Assembly: GCA_037176705.1 (NCBI GenBank)
Contig: CM073886.1
Location: 123,776,501 to 123,840,500, forward strand
DNA: 64,000 bases
DNA from: Molossus alvarezi
Taxonomy: Eukaryota > Chordata > Mammalia > Chiroptera > Molossidae
Direction: 5' to 3'
Below the pieces are notes generated by a model that saw nothing but the letters and a program-made list of their open reading frames with translations, was not told the origin of the DNA and made no database searches. Below, in pieces: positions 22,501 to 37,500 of the stretch (position 1 is the first letter of the stretch; each line of letters begins with the position of its first letter). The position numbers were made by a program, and so were the translations under genes.

Positions 22501-25500
22501 CAACATTAATATTTTTTTCCTAATTTGTAGCTATTTAAAATAAGCAAATTATGTTTTTACCTGTACTTCCAACAAATGACAGCCTGTTTTGTGGTGTACC
22601 AGTTGTCCATAAAGGTGTACAGGCAGGTAGACATGAGGACGCTGTAATCTAGTATAATAAAGATGATTGCTATATCTATTGGCTCATTTAAAATATGCTA
22701 ATTAAAACAATTACCAGTAACAAAGTACTAGATAAATAGAATTATTTGATATAATTCCCCAACATAGATAAAAATATGGAAGTGGAAAGACATGAGGATT
22801 TCTCTGGAAAAATAATTTTATCTGGCCTCAGAGTAATAAGAGATCTGCGATTAGAAAGACAGACTAGTAAGAGCATGGAGGGTGTCTGAATGCCATATTT
22901 GTAAGGGTATTCTTAGTATGCTATGAATGCCACTGAAATTTTTGAGCAATCAATGCTGTCCTTTAAGAAGATTTTTCCTTTGTCAGTGTAAGAAATAGAA
23001 TAGCCAAGTACTCAGAAAACTTTAGAAATTAATGATTTATTACAAAATGGTTTTTTAAAAAATTTTATATTTGAGGACCAGCAATAAATTATTCCATTAA
23101 CTGGATAGTACCTTTGATTACTCCGACGAACATAGTTATCACCATCAATAGGCTTCCGATAAGTAGTAAGTGCTTCATTAAGTTGTTCCTCAATCAAATC
23201 AACGTATTTTGAATTATATTCCTAGAAAATAATATTGTTTTATTTGGATATAGTATCATAAATTCACTAAATTTGTAATAAGTTAGGTACCTAGTAAATC
23301 TCAGAGCATAAATATGAGAAAAATAAGTATCTGTCAGAAAATTAAAGGAATTTTTTAAAAGAGTAGAATAGTAGAACAAGGTACTGTGAATGCAAATGTT
23401 CTAGCACACCCCAAATATTTCTGCTTATATTCCCCCGCCCCCACTTTCAATCAGTGGGGTCTGTGTAAGTTAATAATTTTGCTTTACATCTTATTTGAAT
23501 CCTTTTCCCCATTAAAAAAAATTGCTTCTTAATTTTAAACACTGAAGATATTCACTAGAAATTTTAAAAAGGAAATTAACTGAGTTCTATCATTTTAGCA
23601 CCTTTGGTAAGAAATAATCTCTCTGTCCTCATTAATGTTAATCAGGTCAAAAGTAAAAAATGCTTCCGACAAAACACAGATAACATTTAGTCAATCACAC
23701 TGCCACCTTTACTGCAAAAGATCTTCACTTAAAAGTGCTTACAAGGAATTGGTAGAACCCCTTTGGAAATAATTTGGCAATATTTATCAAAAATTTAAAT
23801 TCACGTATGTTTTAACTTTTAGAAATTTATCCAACAGACATACTTGCAAAAATATGGAAAGATATTTATGTAAGAATACCCAGCAAACACTGTTTACAAA
23901 ACTAAAACACTGGAAAAAATATAAATACCCATCAATGAAAGAGTGGTTACAAAAATTAAGTCAGCTCTGGCTGGTGTGACTCCATTGGTTGGAGCATCAT
24001 GCACCAAAGGGTTGGAGGTTTGATTTCCAGTCAGGGCACATACCCAGGTTTCAGGTTCAATCCCCAGTCAGGGCACATATGGGAGGCAACCGATCAATGT
24101 TTCTCTCTTACATCAACGTCTCTCTCCCTCTACCTTCCTCACTCTCTGAAATCAATAAAAACCTATCCTTGGGTGAGGGTTAAAAAAAGAATTAAAATAC
24201 ATTCATACAGTAATATGCTATTGGCATTAAAAAGAATGAGATGGTCTAAACTTCAACAGAATATACACAAAATCAATAGTTCATTACCAAATAACTGTAG
24301 TTTAAAAAAGAATAAATATAAATACAAATAATTATAGACTTTGACTCAGCTTCATATAATATTTTAATATTTAAATCTTTAGTTTCAAAATATTGATGAT
24401 GTAATAAAATCCTCCAAATTCACAAATCTACCACCTAAGATAAAAACATATCAATCGAACCTTATTCAATAGAAAGTTACCTTGTGCCACTTTTCCAATT
24501 GTTTTGCTACGTAACCCCTTTCATTCAGATAGGAAAACCCTTTTGGAATGGAGAGAAATCTGAAAATAAAAATGATCAACAGTTTAATATTGAGTCTGCC
24601 AAAAATTGTTAAAGACTAAAATAGCTCAAACAAAAAATATGTTTAAGGAGCTAAAAGGCTTTAGGAATAGCCCCTTCCTAAAATGAAAAGGTCCACTATT
24701 ATTGATTATAATCTCAATTACAAATATATTTTCACAATCTTTGCTAAAACCACGTGAATCCAACCACAGGAAACAAAATGCATGAAACACATGAGGCATG
24801 GGATGCAGGGAAACACTCCGTGTTCACAGGTGTCCGCGGCTCTAACGTGAGCCCTTTCAGGAGTTGGCAGCTGCTCCTGAGAGTGCAACCTGGTCAGGCT
24901 GCGGCCAGCGCTGCACCCACCCCCAGAGAGGACACAAAAGAAAACAGAACCACAAGGAAAACTGACTTAAAATTTACCTCAGAAGGAGAAGCAAACCTTT
25001 GTCCCCAAGGTGGGATAGAGCTGGCTTCATCTGAATAAGTGCATGAAGATTGGCCTACAATCAATAATTATTAGGCAAATTAATAATTGCACAAAGACAG
25101 TCAATGCCCTATTTTCAAAACACCTATAATTTCATATAGTTTTCTATTAAAACTGAAAATCTGACAGAAATTGATGTCTACATAGTTTACTAGAAAATAA
25201 TGAACTGTCACCTTGTCTTCGCATGCTTCATCGAGAATATCAAGAGCTTCAGAAGAAATCGTTTTGTTTTTATCATGCAGCTGGGTCACTAGTAATTCAA
25301 TTCCCCAATTATTGAAGAATTCAACATTAGCTCTCAATAATACTCTTAAATGTTTTGTTGCATACAACCTGCAGGCCTATGAAGACAAGTGAAAAAATTT
25401 TTTTAAAACCCACACACTTCACCACGAATAGCCTATCTGACTTTGTTTTGGGACAGTTTTGCTACTTGAAAAGGGCAAAAAACTGCAATTGATGGTCTAG

Positions 25501-28500
25501 TCCTTGATATGATTTTTTTTAGTGCTAGTAAAATAAAATATTTCTGTTTCTATCTAGCTGCTTCTTCCCCTTTAATAAGTACTCTATGGAGTTCTTCTGA
25601 GGAACTAAAATTTTATAAGAAACTCAAATTCCATCCCATATTCTTACAATTTATAATTAATTTTACTTAGTTAAAATCTATAAAATAATAAATTACCAGG
25701 TTATAAAAACAACAAGTATCATTCATTGCCCGTTACACTCACATCAGTGGCTGCAGTTAGGATTTTGGAAAGGATGACTCTGGCCAACCCGTCTCTGCTA
25801 TAATCCAAGCTAGAAACAGTCAGTTTTAGCAACTGATCTTGGTTTTTCAAGGAACAAAGGTTAAGGAGACTATAAAAACAGAATGAAAATAATGACGGTT
25901 ACTAGAAATTAATGTATCAGTTTGTTAATTCACCAAATATTTTTAAATTCCTAATATACACAAGCATTCCTAAAAGAAAGCATTGAATGACAAATAAAGA
26001 CGGACTCTAGGGATGCTCACCATTGAAAAACGCTGCATTTTTCCAGCATTTTGACTCCATGAGGGTGGCAAGAAAGTGTTCCAATAAATAAAAAGTAGTG
26101 TTGACTAAGGGTAGTCAATAAACCATTATTTTGAAGACTTCTTTCAGGTTTCATTCCAGATGAGGCATTGAGCCACTGAACAATATCCTTTACTAAATCT
26201 TCTAAGTATCCCTGCCCATCCTAAAAGCAAACATGTTGTGATATTGTTAGAAAAGCATTTAGTACCTATAATTACAAAAACTAATTTTAATCAAGCTCAA
26301 AAAATTTAATAATAATGATGAAGTTACTAATAACAGATTATCAATCAGCAAGCACCTGCTTTAATCCCATTAGACACAGTGCTGCATGGAGATGGTATTA
26401 TTTTCCATTGTACCAGGAGAAAACCAGGTCTTCTGAAGGGCAACATACCTGCCCAAAGTCACAAGACTGGCAGGATTCAAACCTAGGTCTATGCTCATTC
26501 CTAATATGTCTAAATACAGTTTATGCATATTCAGAAATAAAAGAAAGAAAGCAAATTCAATACAAAAAAAATATTTGCTCTGGAAAATATTCAAAGTGCT
26601 TATTACCTCTTCAGATTCAAGGAGAAATTCTGTAAACTGGCAGCCCACAACTGTAAGCTGCTTCGACTTGGCAAAATCCAGGTCCAGGTTGGCATATAAT
26701 TTACTGCTAGGCTTGTAAAAATAAAGCAGTCTTCGTACAAACCTAACATCAAAATTAAAGTGGCAGCAAAGAAACAAAACAATTATTTTAGAATCTTAAC
26801 CATACCTTATGAAATAATAAGGTTTTAAATGTTTTATGTCTACACCATTGAGGTAAATGGCAAGAAATTTAACAAACATATTTGATAGATTACTTGCACA
26901 CGCACACACACACACTCCAAAACAAAAAAACAAACCCCTCTCCCCCAAAATACCCTTTATTTTAAAAAATATCTTTGTAGAGTAAGAATTTCACAGTGAG
27001 ATGCCTGAAAGAAATTGTGGAGAAGAAAGGGACTATCAGGAAAAATGCATATAGAACATAGCTGGAAAATAGGGTTGGATAAATATGAGAAAGCCACTGG
27101 GACATAAATTTTCTTCTATTGTATTTTATGAAGAACTTTGTACCACGGCTCTATAATAATCTTATTCTAGGTAATTGTAAGCATGTTATCACGCTATGAT
27201 TTTGTGATTTCTTTTCACAATTAGGCCAAGATTTTTAGGCAACTATATTTCTGAAGCAATGAACATAATTTATGATATTTCAATGTTATAGTTTTCAACA
27301 TTATGTTCTAAGTTCCCATTTAATTTCGTTCAACTTAATTCCATTCACTATAATCCAATCAAATAAATGTGCCAGTTACAGAAGTGGGAGAAACATAGTT
27401 GAATGAGACATCATCTCTGTTCTCAAAGAGTATTAAAAGTCAGTGCTGTGCTTCTTTATTCAATGTAATTTATATATTCGATATATTTCTCAAATTTTCA
27501 TACAGATGTTAAATGAAATATGAAGAATTAGTAAATACAATAAAAATATGATGTAAAGGCCCTCTTTACTTCTCTACAGAGATCAGCACTGGTGGCTGGT
27601 CACCTAAGTCAGAGGAGTAAAATGTGTGGTGGTACTAGAGAACAGCATAGGAGCTTAAAGTGCTGTATTTGCCATGAACATTAGCATGTTTTAGGGAAGG
27701 TCTGGAACATTAACTTGATTAAAGGGAGCATAAAAAGGAGGAAGAAGGGCTAACCCTCCAAAGTCAGATGCAAATAGAAGAGGTGGAATATTAATAATGG
27801 CCATTATTTTAGGAGGGAAACAATATGTCCTTATTATGTCATCCTCATACATTAGTGCTAAGATTACTGTATCGTTGATATTACCCAATTTGAGAAACTT
27901 AAATCAAGTACTTCATTTGTTCCAAAACTAAAACCAGAATGTAAATAACTAAAAAGTGAATTAACTGATGCTTTCTGGTTATAAAATAAGACTATGTATA
28001 CATAAAAATGCATAAAAAGATGGTCTCCAACTAATTATTTTCCAGCTTTATGATGGTGTGAAAGAGATACCCATTCAGTAGAAACTACACTTTAATTGTG
28101 ATCTTCCCCAGGCTGGCGATACATGGTACAATATTCTCTCCTGATGCTGGGGGATGGCAGTATGCTGCAGCCCCCAGGCAGGTACATGATCACTAGAGTA
28201 CACAACCATTATTCTACAGTGTACTATGTTGCCAGAGATTTTGTATATTGTGTTATGAACATGTTTACAGTGAATACATTTAAGGCCGGCTAAGCTCTGA
28301 AGTTCAATAAGTCAGGTGTATTAAATGCACCTTCGTCTTTGAATTTATGATGGGTTTGAGGAATGTAACCCCGTAAGTCGAGGAGCATCTGTATGTAGAA
28401 TATCAACTATTACAATGTATGTATGTATCTTTAAAGAACCAATTATTACTTTTAGCAGATATTAGGTATACTTTAAAGCTAAGTTCTTTACATTTAAAAG

Positions 28501-31500
28501 TAAAATAGTTCTTACATACCTGTGTAACTGTTCATCTTTATAGTTTCTTAGATTTACATTTGGCCACTAGAAAAACATAATATTTATATCATAAATGTAT
28601 TTAACAATTACCAAACATTTAATTATGAAGAATTATAATGAATAATAAAATGAAAATAAGCCGTCATCAAGAAATATCCTGTCATACCTTAAGAATGGTC
28701 CCTATAAGATTCCAATTCCATTCGAGATTCTCTTTATGTTGAAGGACTTGGCTATCTCTAAGGTTCATTAAAAGAGCTTCCTCTGTATCCTAAAATCATC
28801 AGAAAGTCATAAGGAAAATTGTCTCACATCAGAAAACTAAGTTTAAATTCTAAAAACAAAAGAAAATACTTTCACTTAATAATGGATCATCAAATATTTT
28901 TAAACTTATAAAAACCCAGCTCTAAATTGTCTCTTCACTATAAAACTTGGAAGACATCTAAAAATCCACATGCATGAATAAAACGCAAAAGTCAAGCAAG
29001 TATGTGCATACTTAGGAAACCAAGTTAAAACTTGCAATTTCGTTGTCAGTACCTTAAGAACAAATATATCTTTCTGAACTCTGAGATACTGATCCCGTTT
29101 CTGATGTGTGGCAATTGCTTTCTGAATAATGTGATCTAAATGAAGGCTGTGAGGCTTAGGTCCTCGTTTCTTCATTTCGTGGAAGCGTTTTAAACAGTTC
29201 AAGGCAGCACTGGCTCGCCTAATGGAAAAAAAATAAATAAAATAAATAAATACTGTATACAGCAAGCTAGCATAACTTTAAAGAGATCACTTCACTAAAT
29301 TATTCTGTTGAAACATCAGTTCAAGAACAGATGGTTACTAAAAAGTAAACTATTTACTCAAATTTGGAACCACAAAGGAAAACAAACAAACAAACAAAAA
29401 AACACTGCTGAAATATATAAAAAAAATTCATGGCCATAATCTGTCCCAGAAAATTTAAGTCTGTCAGGCTTTGGAAAAGTACATTTTTCCATCATGCAAG
29501 TACTAAAATAAAAGCTGAAAACTATCATTAGTTTACTATCATTAGTAAGCCTAGAGTCAGGACTGACATGGTCCTTAATGCCCTCAGTTTATAATACAAC
29601 TTCCGTTTGTATTTTCATTGACAGAATTAAAACCAATAAATAGAATACTATTTACCTATAGTGAGGCTCATATGTGTACTTATGAGCAAAGCTAACTAAA
29701 CTTTTGAGAATGTATTATAACGGTTAATAAAACTCAGTTCTGAACAGCTAATGAACTACATTTCACTAACATTACAAAAAAATATGAGCCAAATATATAG
29801 ATTTTTCTAGTCATAACTGGAAAAAAACCCCACATCCCTAGCCTAGACATAATCTTTATCAAATGAAAAGATTTCTATTAGCACTACTCAATCAAGCTCC
29901 TCCACCTTTATATTTGTTTTTCTTTTTTGGTATGTGTCCCTAGCGGGAACCGAACTCAGGACTCTCTGGTCCACAGGCCGACACTCCAACCACTGAGTCA
30001 AACCGGCCAGGGCTCCTCCACCTTTACATTTTAAATTATGTTTTATCATTAGCATTGGAATTCCAGCAGAGCTATAGCTATATTATCTAGCATACTTCTG
30101 TCTATACATTCTATGTTTGCAATATCCCCTTCAGAGTTCAGCTTACTTCAATGCCTACAGTATGGGTTGCTAAATTCCAACATTAATTTTAACCCCACAT
30201 ATAAAAAAATACGTTGTTAATCTTTGTGCTTTATTAATTTAAAATAATTTAGACAGTTTAAAAAAAAAAGCCCAAATTGCTGCTCAAAACATAAAATACC
30301 TATAGTCCAAAAACCTCACAACTAACATTTTTAGTGATCTGGTAGAAAATCTATGTCTTTGTCCAAGAACACACTAGAAAAAGTTGCTTTTACTAAGCTA
30401 TAATAATTCGTGGCCTAAAACACAAAGTGCTAACTAAAACCATTAATTTTCCTCTTATCTGTAAGGATCCCCTAAAAGAATAATTTATACATACTACTTT
30501 TCAAACAAAGAAGAAAAGGTTATCTAAGTGGGTATTAAAGAAGCCGGGAACCAACTTTGCTGGAGCTCTGACACTCACAGTCTCTTTTCCTTGGGGATAT
30601 CGAAGGATGCTGCCATGTTCATTAGGGTCGGCAGGCAGTGCAGATGATGGCTATGTGAATGAGGAAGAATTGTGTTTGCCTGAAATGAAACATAACATCT
30701 GGTGAGAGCTGAGAAATAGAAATAATTTATGTTCTAGGGATTATCCACAGATATAATACTAAAGACCGAGGTTTTTACTCATGAAATTAACTTAATAATT
30801 TACTTCCTAATACACACTTATTTATAATTTTTATCTTATCTATTTTCAATGAGGAGATGTAACAAATATAGACTCACGTTACATTAATAAAAATATAAAT
30901 TTCATAGATCTTTAATTATAACATCTAATTATAATTTTTAAGTGGTATACGATTAAACTCAATTCTTAAATGATCTCAAAAAACAATGTATCAAAACTCA
31001 GATCCAGCATTGTAATGTTACATTAAAAATATTTAAAATGTTAGACGCAATAACACAGACTTCTTAAGTTTAAAAAAATCACTGTCTCAAACAGGTTTGT
31101 CTCATACTCTAACAATATTTAAAATAAGAAACTTATTAACTCCTGCTTTCCAAATATAATTCTACCACTCAGTCTGCTTTTATCTATGAAGATAACAAAA
31201 TTAATCAAATGTAGAAGCCAGAAGATATAAGAATAATAGGCAACGAACTGAACTAACACCACCATACTACTCAAAATCATGAGCTTTTTATATTTCAAGA
31301 GAATCATACAATTCTGGTGTATAGGTAAAAGGAACAGATGAAATTTATAAAAGTGGTTCCTTCATACAAAGGCAAATAATTCTGGACATTGATATGCTTA
31401 CAGGAAACATCTTAAGAATTAAAATAAACTCGAGAACCTGCAATATTACTTAATTCTTTCATGGGCTGAAGAAGATCTGAGCAAGTGGCTAATTCACTGA

Positions 31501-34500
31501 TAAAAAGGGCAGTTACCATTAAACTCCGTTTAATTCTATTTACTTCACTCACACAGCCAGTTGCTATGTGGAAACAAACAAAAACAACTGGGAGGTGGGG
31601 TGCTACAGCAACAACAAAACCAAAAAATACTCTGCCAATAATAGCAAGCCAGAATATAATTTTACAAGATTTGCCACTGGGTTACTTCTTCCTTAATGAG
31701 TTTAAAATAGTTCTTTTTATCTACTAATTCACTAATTTACTAAGAGGTGACCTACACAAATACAAATTTCTATCTTACAATCAAAGTTCCCTCACTATCT
31801 GATTTCCTGGGAGTAAGGAATGGTCAGAACACTTTCCTAACTCGTTTCCAGAAGTTACTGATGTCACAAAATCATTGCTAAAAAAAAAAAATTCCCTCCC
31901 TGTAAACCTCAACCTGTAAGTTTACAAAGAAGACTGTGTTCAAACAAGGCAGTTATATTTAGAACTTTTGCACAAAGCTTTCTAAAAATTCAGGCACTGA
32001 CCTACCATATTCCATTCCTAGCTGACTGAAGTAGTATCTATAGTTTTGTAATTCCTTGCTTTGTAGGTAGAAAGTCTTTACTAAGAGAGATTAAGATTTA
32101 TAGGACTCAAATTGTTAACATTGAAGGTTAGTGTAAAAAAATCAACACGTGGTACTTTGTATTTTTTATATTTGTTTCATTTCTAAAACCAGTCTGTATA
32201 TACAGATCAAGATATAAGACACCAAGGGCTCTTTGAAATGCAAAGACATATATCCAAAAAAATATGTATTCTTTGATATAATACAAAGTAACATTGTTAA
32301 AATAACCTGTTTTCTAAAATATTGATAAGAAACATAATCAGAAGTTGATAAGCTTACCATATGTAAAAGTTCTCCTAAAAGGATGGTAGCTCTAACTGAG
32401 ATATGGTCATCGCTGTTTGTTATCACTTCAACCAAACCCTTTAACAATAAAAATAAAATACCACAGTTGCAAAATAGTATATGTGAACATATTTATGTAT
32501 CATGACTGTTGCTCTGAAATAATTCTGTTACAGAAAATAAAGTAGAATAAAATAATAGATATAAGTCTTACCTCTAAAAGTCCATTACGAATAAATGCAG
32601 AGAGTATCAGTGCCAAATAATTATCCATGAGGTCTGGCCTGTAATAAACACAGCACATAAACAGTTTAACGAATATTCCATATATTACCTAATTTAACGT
32701 AAAAACAGTAACTGTAATAAATCTGAACCATTCTCTATCTGAATTCTACCTGGATCTGGCACGATGAGGAAGAACAGTTTTGGCCTCGGCTGCTACGAAG
32801 CCGTCTGAAAGCCTCCAGCTGTCTTGGAATCTACCTGGATCTGAAACAGTTAGAATTTCATAGTTAAAAGAAAATCAGAAGTTACTGAAACACTTCACAT
32901 AAGTGTATCTAACTACAAACTAGTCAGGCTAAACATAATCTCTTTAAATGCTGGTTAGGAAAAAATAGATTAAAAAAGGTATATAGAAAATAATGATTTA
33001 TGTAAATGTACACAAATCTAACTTTATTTTGGGACTCTGGAATCATTTGGTTAAAATAAAATAAGAATTAGATCATTCGAGAATTATGTAGGTTTCTCAT
33101 TGTCTCCCCTTCCTTTCTTGGTCCATCTTTCCATTAATTTCACTGCTCATATGCAAGAGCTAGGGTAACAGAAAAGACATTAAAAATTTTTTATTTTTAG
33201 AAATTTACTGGAAGTTTTATTTTTATATTAATTTGATGCCACTGTGGTGCAATAAAAAAAGAAAATTATACTCAATATTTAGTTCAGTATTTTCCCTCTG
33301 AGGAATTATCTCCATTAAGTATGCCATTTTAAAAATTACAACTGAACAGATGCAAATGCACATCAATACTTACCTACACTGAGCAGTGCTTCTATGAACT
33401 CTTCAGTCACAACAGGCAGAGGAAGACGAAATATATCATAAAGTACTTCAAGCAGACCTCGCTGCAAGTGCAAATAAATACAGTTCGCTTACTTTTATGG
33501 AAAAAGAATCTTTGCTTAAAGATGTTTTAAATGTCCTAGTCACAAAATAAAAAATTGATAAAAACAATATATTTCATAAAACTACTGTTACTAGGCCCAC
33601 ATTAGATGAAAAATAACTACTAAGTGCTTACTAAATACACAATTTAAACTTTTCAAATAATCTTTAGTAACCCCATTGTACACACAAAGAAATATGTTTA
33701 AAGTTTAAAAGTAATATGCCCAAGGTCATGGAACTATAAATAAAACTAGGAGTCAAATCTCAACCAGCCAGACTCCAAAGACCATGTTCCATCTTCATCT
33801 GCTAAGTAAGAAGTCAACTCAATTGCCCCAACCTCTAGTTGCCTGTTTCTGAATCGGTCCATCTATAACCACAGCCTTCCATTACCATGGTCTAAATACT
33901 TTTTAGTTCACATTTTTTTTTTTAAATCCTCACCCACGGACATTTTTCCATTTTTTGTTCAGGTAGAGTGGGAGGGAGAGAGAGGGAGAGTGAGAGAGAA
34001 ACATTGACATGAAAGGGACACATGGAGTGGCTGCCACCCGCACGACCAACCAGGGCTGGGGACAAACTGCAACCGAGGTACGTGCCCTTAGTGGCAACCG
34101 AACCCGGGTCTCTCTGGACCGAAAGCCGATGCTCTAACTGCTGAGCTAAACCAGCCAAGGCTAGTTCACATTTTAAGTGAGACACTTTGACTAATATTTT
34201 CTAATATTATTTTTCAACTCCAAATTTGGTTCATATAAATAAGATACAATAAGAAACAAGAAAGGAAAAAATTGTATTCCTTTGAACAAGATTAAAACAA
34301 AAACCATTTAAGGAAAAAAGAAAAAGTTAAATTTTTCCCTCCAATTTCAATGTGTTCTAGCTGTACAATACAAATTCCTATATACTAATAATTGAGGGAT
34401 ATATCTAATAAATAAGCATATACATATTAACAATGCAATTTTAATCAAAACCACTCAAATTAAAAAATCTAAGTTAAAAGGCAGAAGATACATAAGTACC

Positions 34501-37500
34501 AGTTACTTTTTCCTAAATATATTTCTGTATTGCTTGAACCTTTTATAATGAGAATGTCCTTCTGTATTATTTACATAATTTAATGAATACACCATAATTC
34601 GCTTATTATTTTTAATCCAATTTTATACAGCTATAGTTCCTAACAGCAGTATTTCTAATGATTCCTATTATCTTTAGGATTCAACTAAGTCATAAATACT
34701 TATTTATGTATTTTTAAAATTCTCTGTGATACAGATTAGCAATTCATGAGGAAAAAGCATCACCTGAAATAAGCTTTATATAATTACTTTTTCCAATTAA
34801 AAGTCCAAAAAATAAAACAATCAGAATAACTTTTACCTACCCTTATTTCCATATTTGGTATGCAAAGTACTCCAATTAGAGATTGAATCCCAGAGTTTCC
34901 AGGTTTACATAAATTAATAATACCTAAAGTATAAAAAGGAAAAAAATCATTGACTTCAATTTCAAAAAAAATTTCAGTAATGTGTCCAAAGTATAAAATA
35001 TGTGATATTTTTCCAAGCTAAATTATACTATTATATTATTTGGGTATCATAACTGACAGTATATTTCAAATATTCTCTAAATATCCTGATTACAGATTAC
35101 CAATAATTTTATCATTTCATTTCCTTCTTCTATCTGTTTCACACCCCAAAAAGTTCATGATATCTGACTGCCTCTGACTCCCAATTACTGATGAGTGATT
35201 CTCAGGGAATAAGAACATTGAAGAGAGAAAGACAGACAATGGTATGTCTCCCTTATTTAATGTCGCCTTAATCTCAAGTGAAAAACTGCTAGGCATTTTG
35301 TCTTTGAAAGGTTTAATTCTAAAATTTAACTTTTAGCACAGAAGAGTATAACTGACAGACTTCAAATAAATTGTATGAATCAAAATATTAAGTGAGAGAA
35401 CTGAGGCAAGCAATTTTTTTTTTTTTTTTAATCCTCACCCGAGGATATTTTTCCATTTTTTGTACAGATAGAGTGGGAGGGAGAGAGAGGAAGGAGAGAG
35501 AGAGAGAAACATCGACGTGAAGGGACACATCGAGTGGCTACCACCTGCACGACCAACCAGGGCCGGGGACAAACTGCAACCGAAGTACGTGCCCTTAGCG
35601 GGAACCGAACCCGGGTCTCTCCGGACCACAGGCCGACGCTCTAACCGCTGAGCCAAACTGGCCAGGGCGAGGCAAGCAATTTTAAATATGTTAATATGTC
35701 ACAAAAGAAGATACGTAAAGAGTCAAAAAAAAAAATACCTACAAAGCATTCAATATCATTAATCACTGGAGAAATGCAAATTTCATTCAGAGTCAGATAC
35801 TGCTACCTACCAGATTGGCTAAAATTCAAAACCAACACCACCAAATGCTGACAAGGATGCAGAGCAACTGGCACTCACATACAATGATGATGGGAATATA
35901 AAACTGTGTAAGTATTTTAGAGAAAAAGTCTGAGAGTTCATTATAAAACTATAACATATATCTACCGTGTTACACAGCAATTTTATCTGGGTATTTATGC
36001 AAGAGAAATGAAAGCTCATATCTATAAAAACAAGTGTATAAAACTGCTCATAGTAGCTTTATTTACAATAATTAAAACCAGAAACAGGTCAAGTTTTGGC
36101 TAACAGGAGGTGGGCTAAAAACATTGTGGTATATATTTACACAATGGAATATTATTCAACAATAAAAAGGAATATATTACTGATATATGCAACAACATGA
36201 ATGAATCTCAAAATCACATTGAGTGAAAAAAGCTTTACACAAAATAAAAATATACTATGATTCTATTTATACAGTTAGTGAGTTCTGGGATAGGGCAGTG
36301 ATAGTTAAACTTGGCAGGAGGGCTGTGTTGGTTTCCATGTTGAAATAGTGTGTGGAGGCAGTTAAGTATAAAAAAGAATGTGTGATCGTTGGGCCCCCAT
36401 CAATACCTAGTTTATCCATGAGGGTAAGAGGAAATAGGCAGTCATGAGGTATATAGCATGAATAGAGTTTTTCCCAAAGCACTGAGAGGCCAGAGGAAGT
36501 CAGTGAATATATATTGGCCAGAGGCCAATGGCTAGGATAGTAATTTGCATGGAAAAGATAACTCTTAGTTAGGGTTACCTAGTTACACAGCAATGTTTAC
36601 GTAAAATTTTCTTGTTCTGTTTACTGCTACACTCCTTTGTATGCTATTCCTTAAATTATTCTACAAAATCAAGAGGAAGAAGGTAATTATTAATACACAA
36701 TAACACACTTAGTGGTGGCATTATTTTAAGAAAAATGTTTGCTTTTTATTCCACAGAAAGAAAAAACAAGCATAATCCTTCTTCTCAAGAAATTTAAGAA
36801 TATTAATGGCCTATATCGCTTATTTAGTATAAACAACATTTCATATTGTGCTTTTAGGTAACAAACTTTAGTTATATATACAGCTAACACCTCTTTTTTT
36901 GTATAGATCATGTTTAATTTTTTTTAACTGCCCAGGTAATCCTGAGTACACAGACTTACAAATAGTCAATTTGAAAATTTTGTACAAATCCCTTTGGCTC
37001 TAAAAAATAACATGTAAAGTAAGACTAGATTAACATCTAAAATTAGATGCTGCAATAATAATTTAACATCTGAAAATAAAATCCAGTTTTTTTTCTTGAA
37101 TGTTAAAAAGCAGCACAGAGTAACTCACCTGCCCATGACCGGAATGTTGCTATGATCCCCATTTTACTGGCTAGAAACCTTGCTTCTCTGTCTTCTCTGT
37201 GTGTGGTAGGTGTGGGAAAGGGGAGGAGGCAGAAATCAAAGAAATAAAATGTTAAAATAAAAAGTGAGTTTTTCCTGGTGCTCCATCAGAATAAGTGCTA
37301 TTAGCAGTTAACATTTAAGTGTTTACACAGGAAATCAAGTAACATGCTAAAAACACAAAGATCAGATCTACCTCAAAGTAAATTACCCAATTATAATAGG
37401 AACAATACTCCCCTCCAATATAAGTCACAACATGGTTTAAAATAAGCTATAAATTATGACTTTTCTATTTAGTTCTATGATTCCTGCTCTTTTGGAAAAA

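Noticed and set aside
24754..25038. 94-residue plus-strand frame over a GC-richer patch
   Set aside because: It overlaps RICTOR exon 24 on the other strand at its end, has no recognised domain, and lacks splice or promoter evidence.
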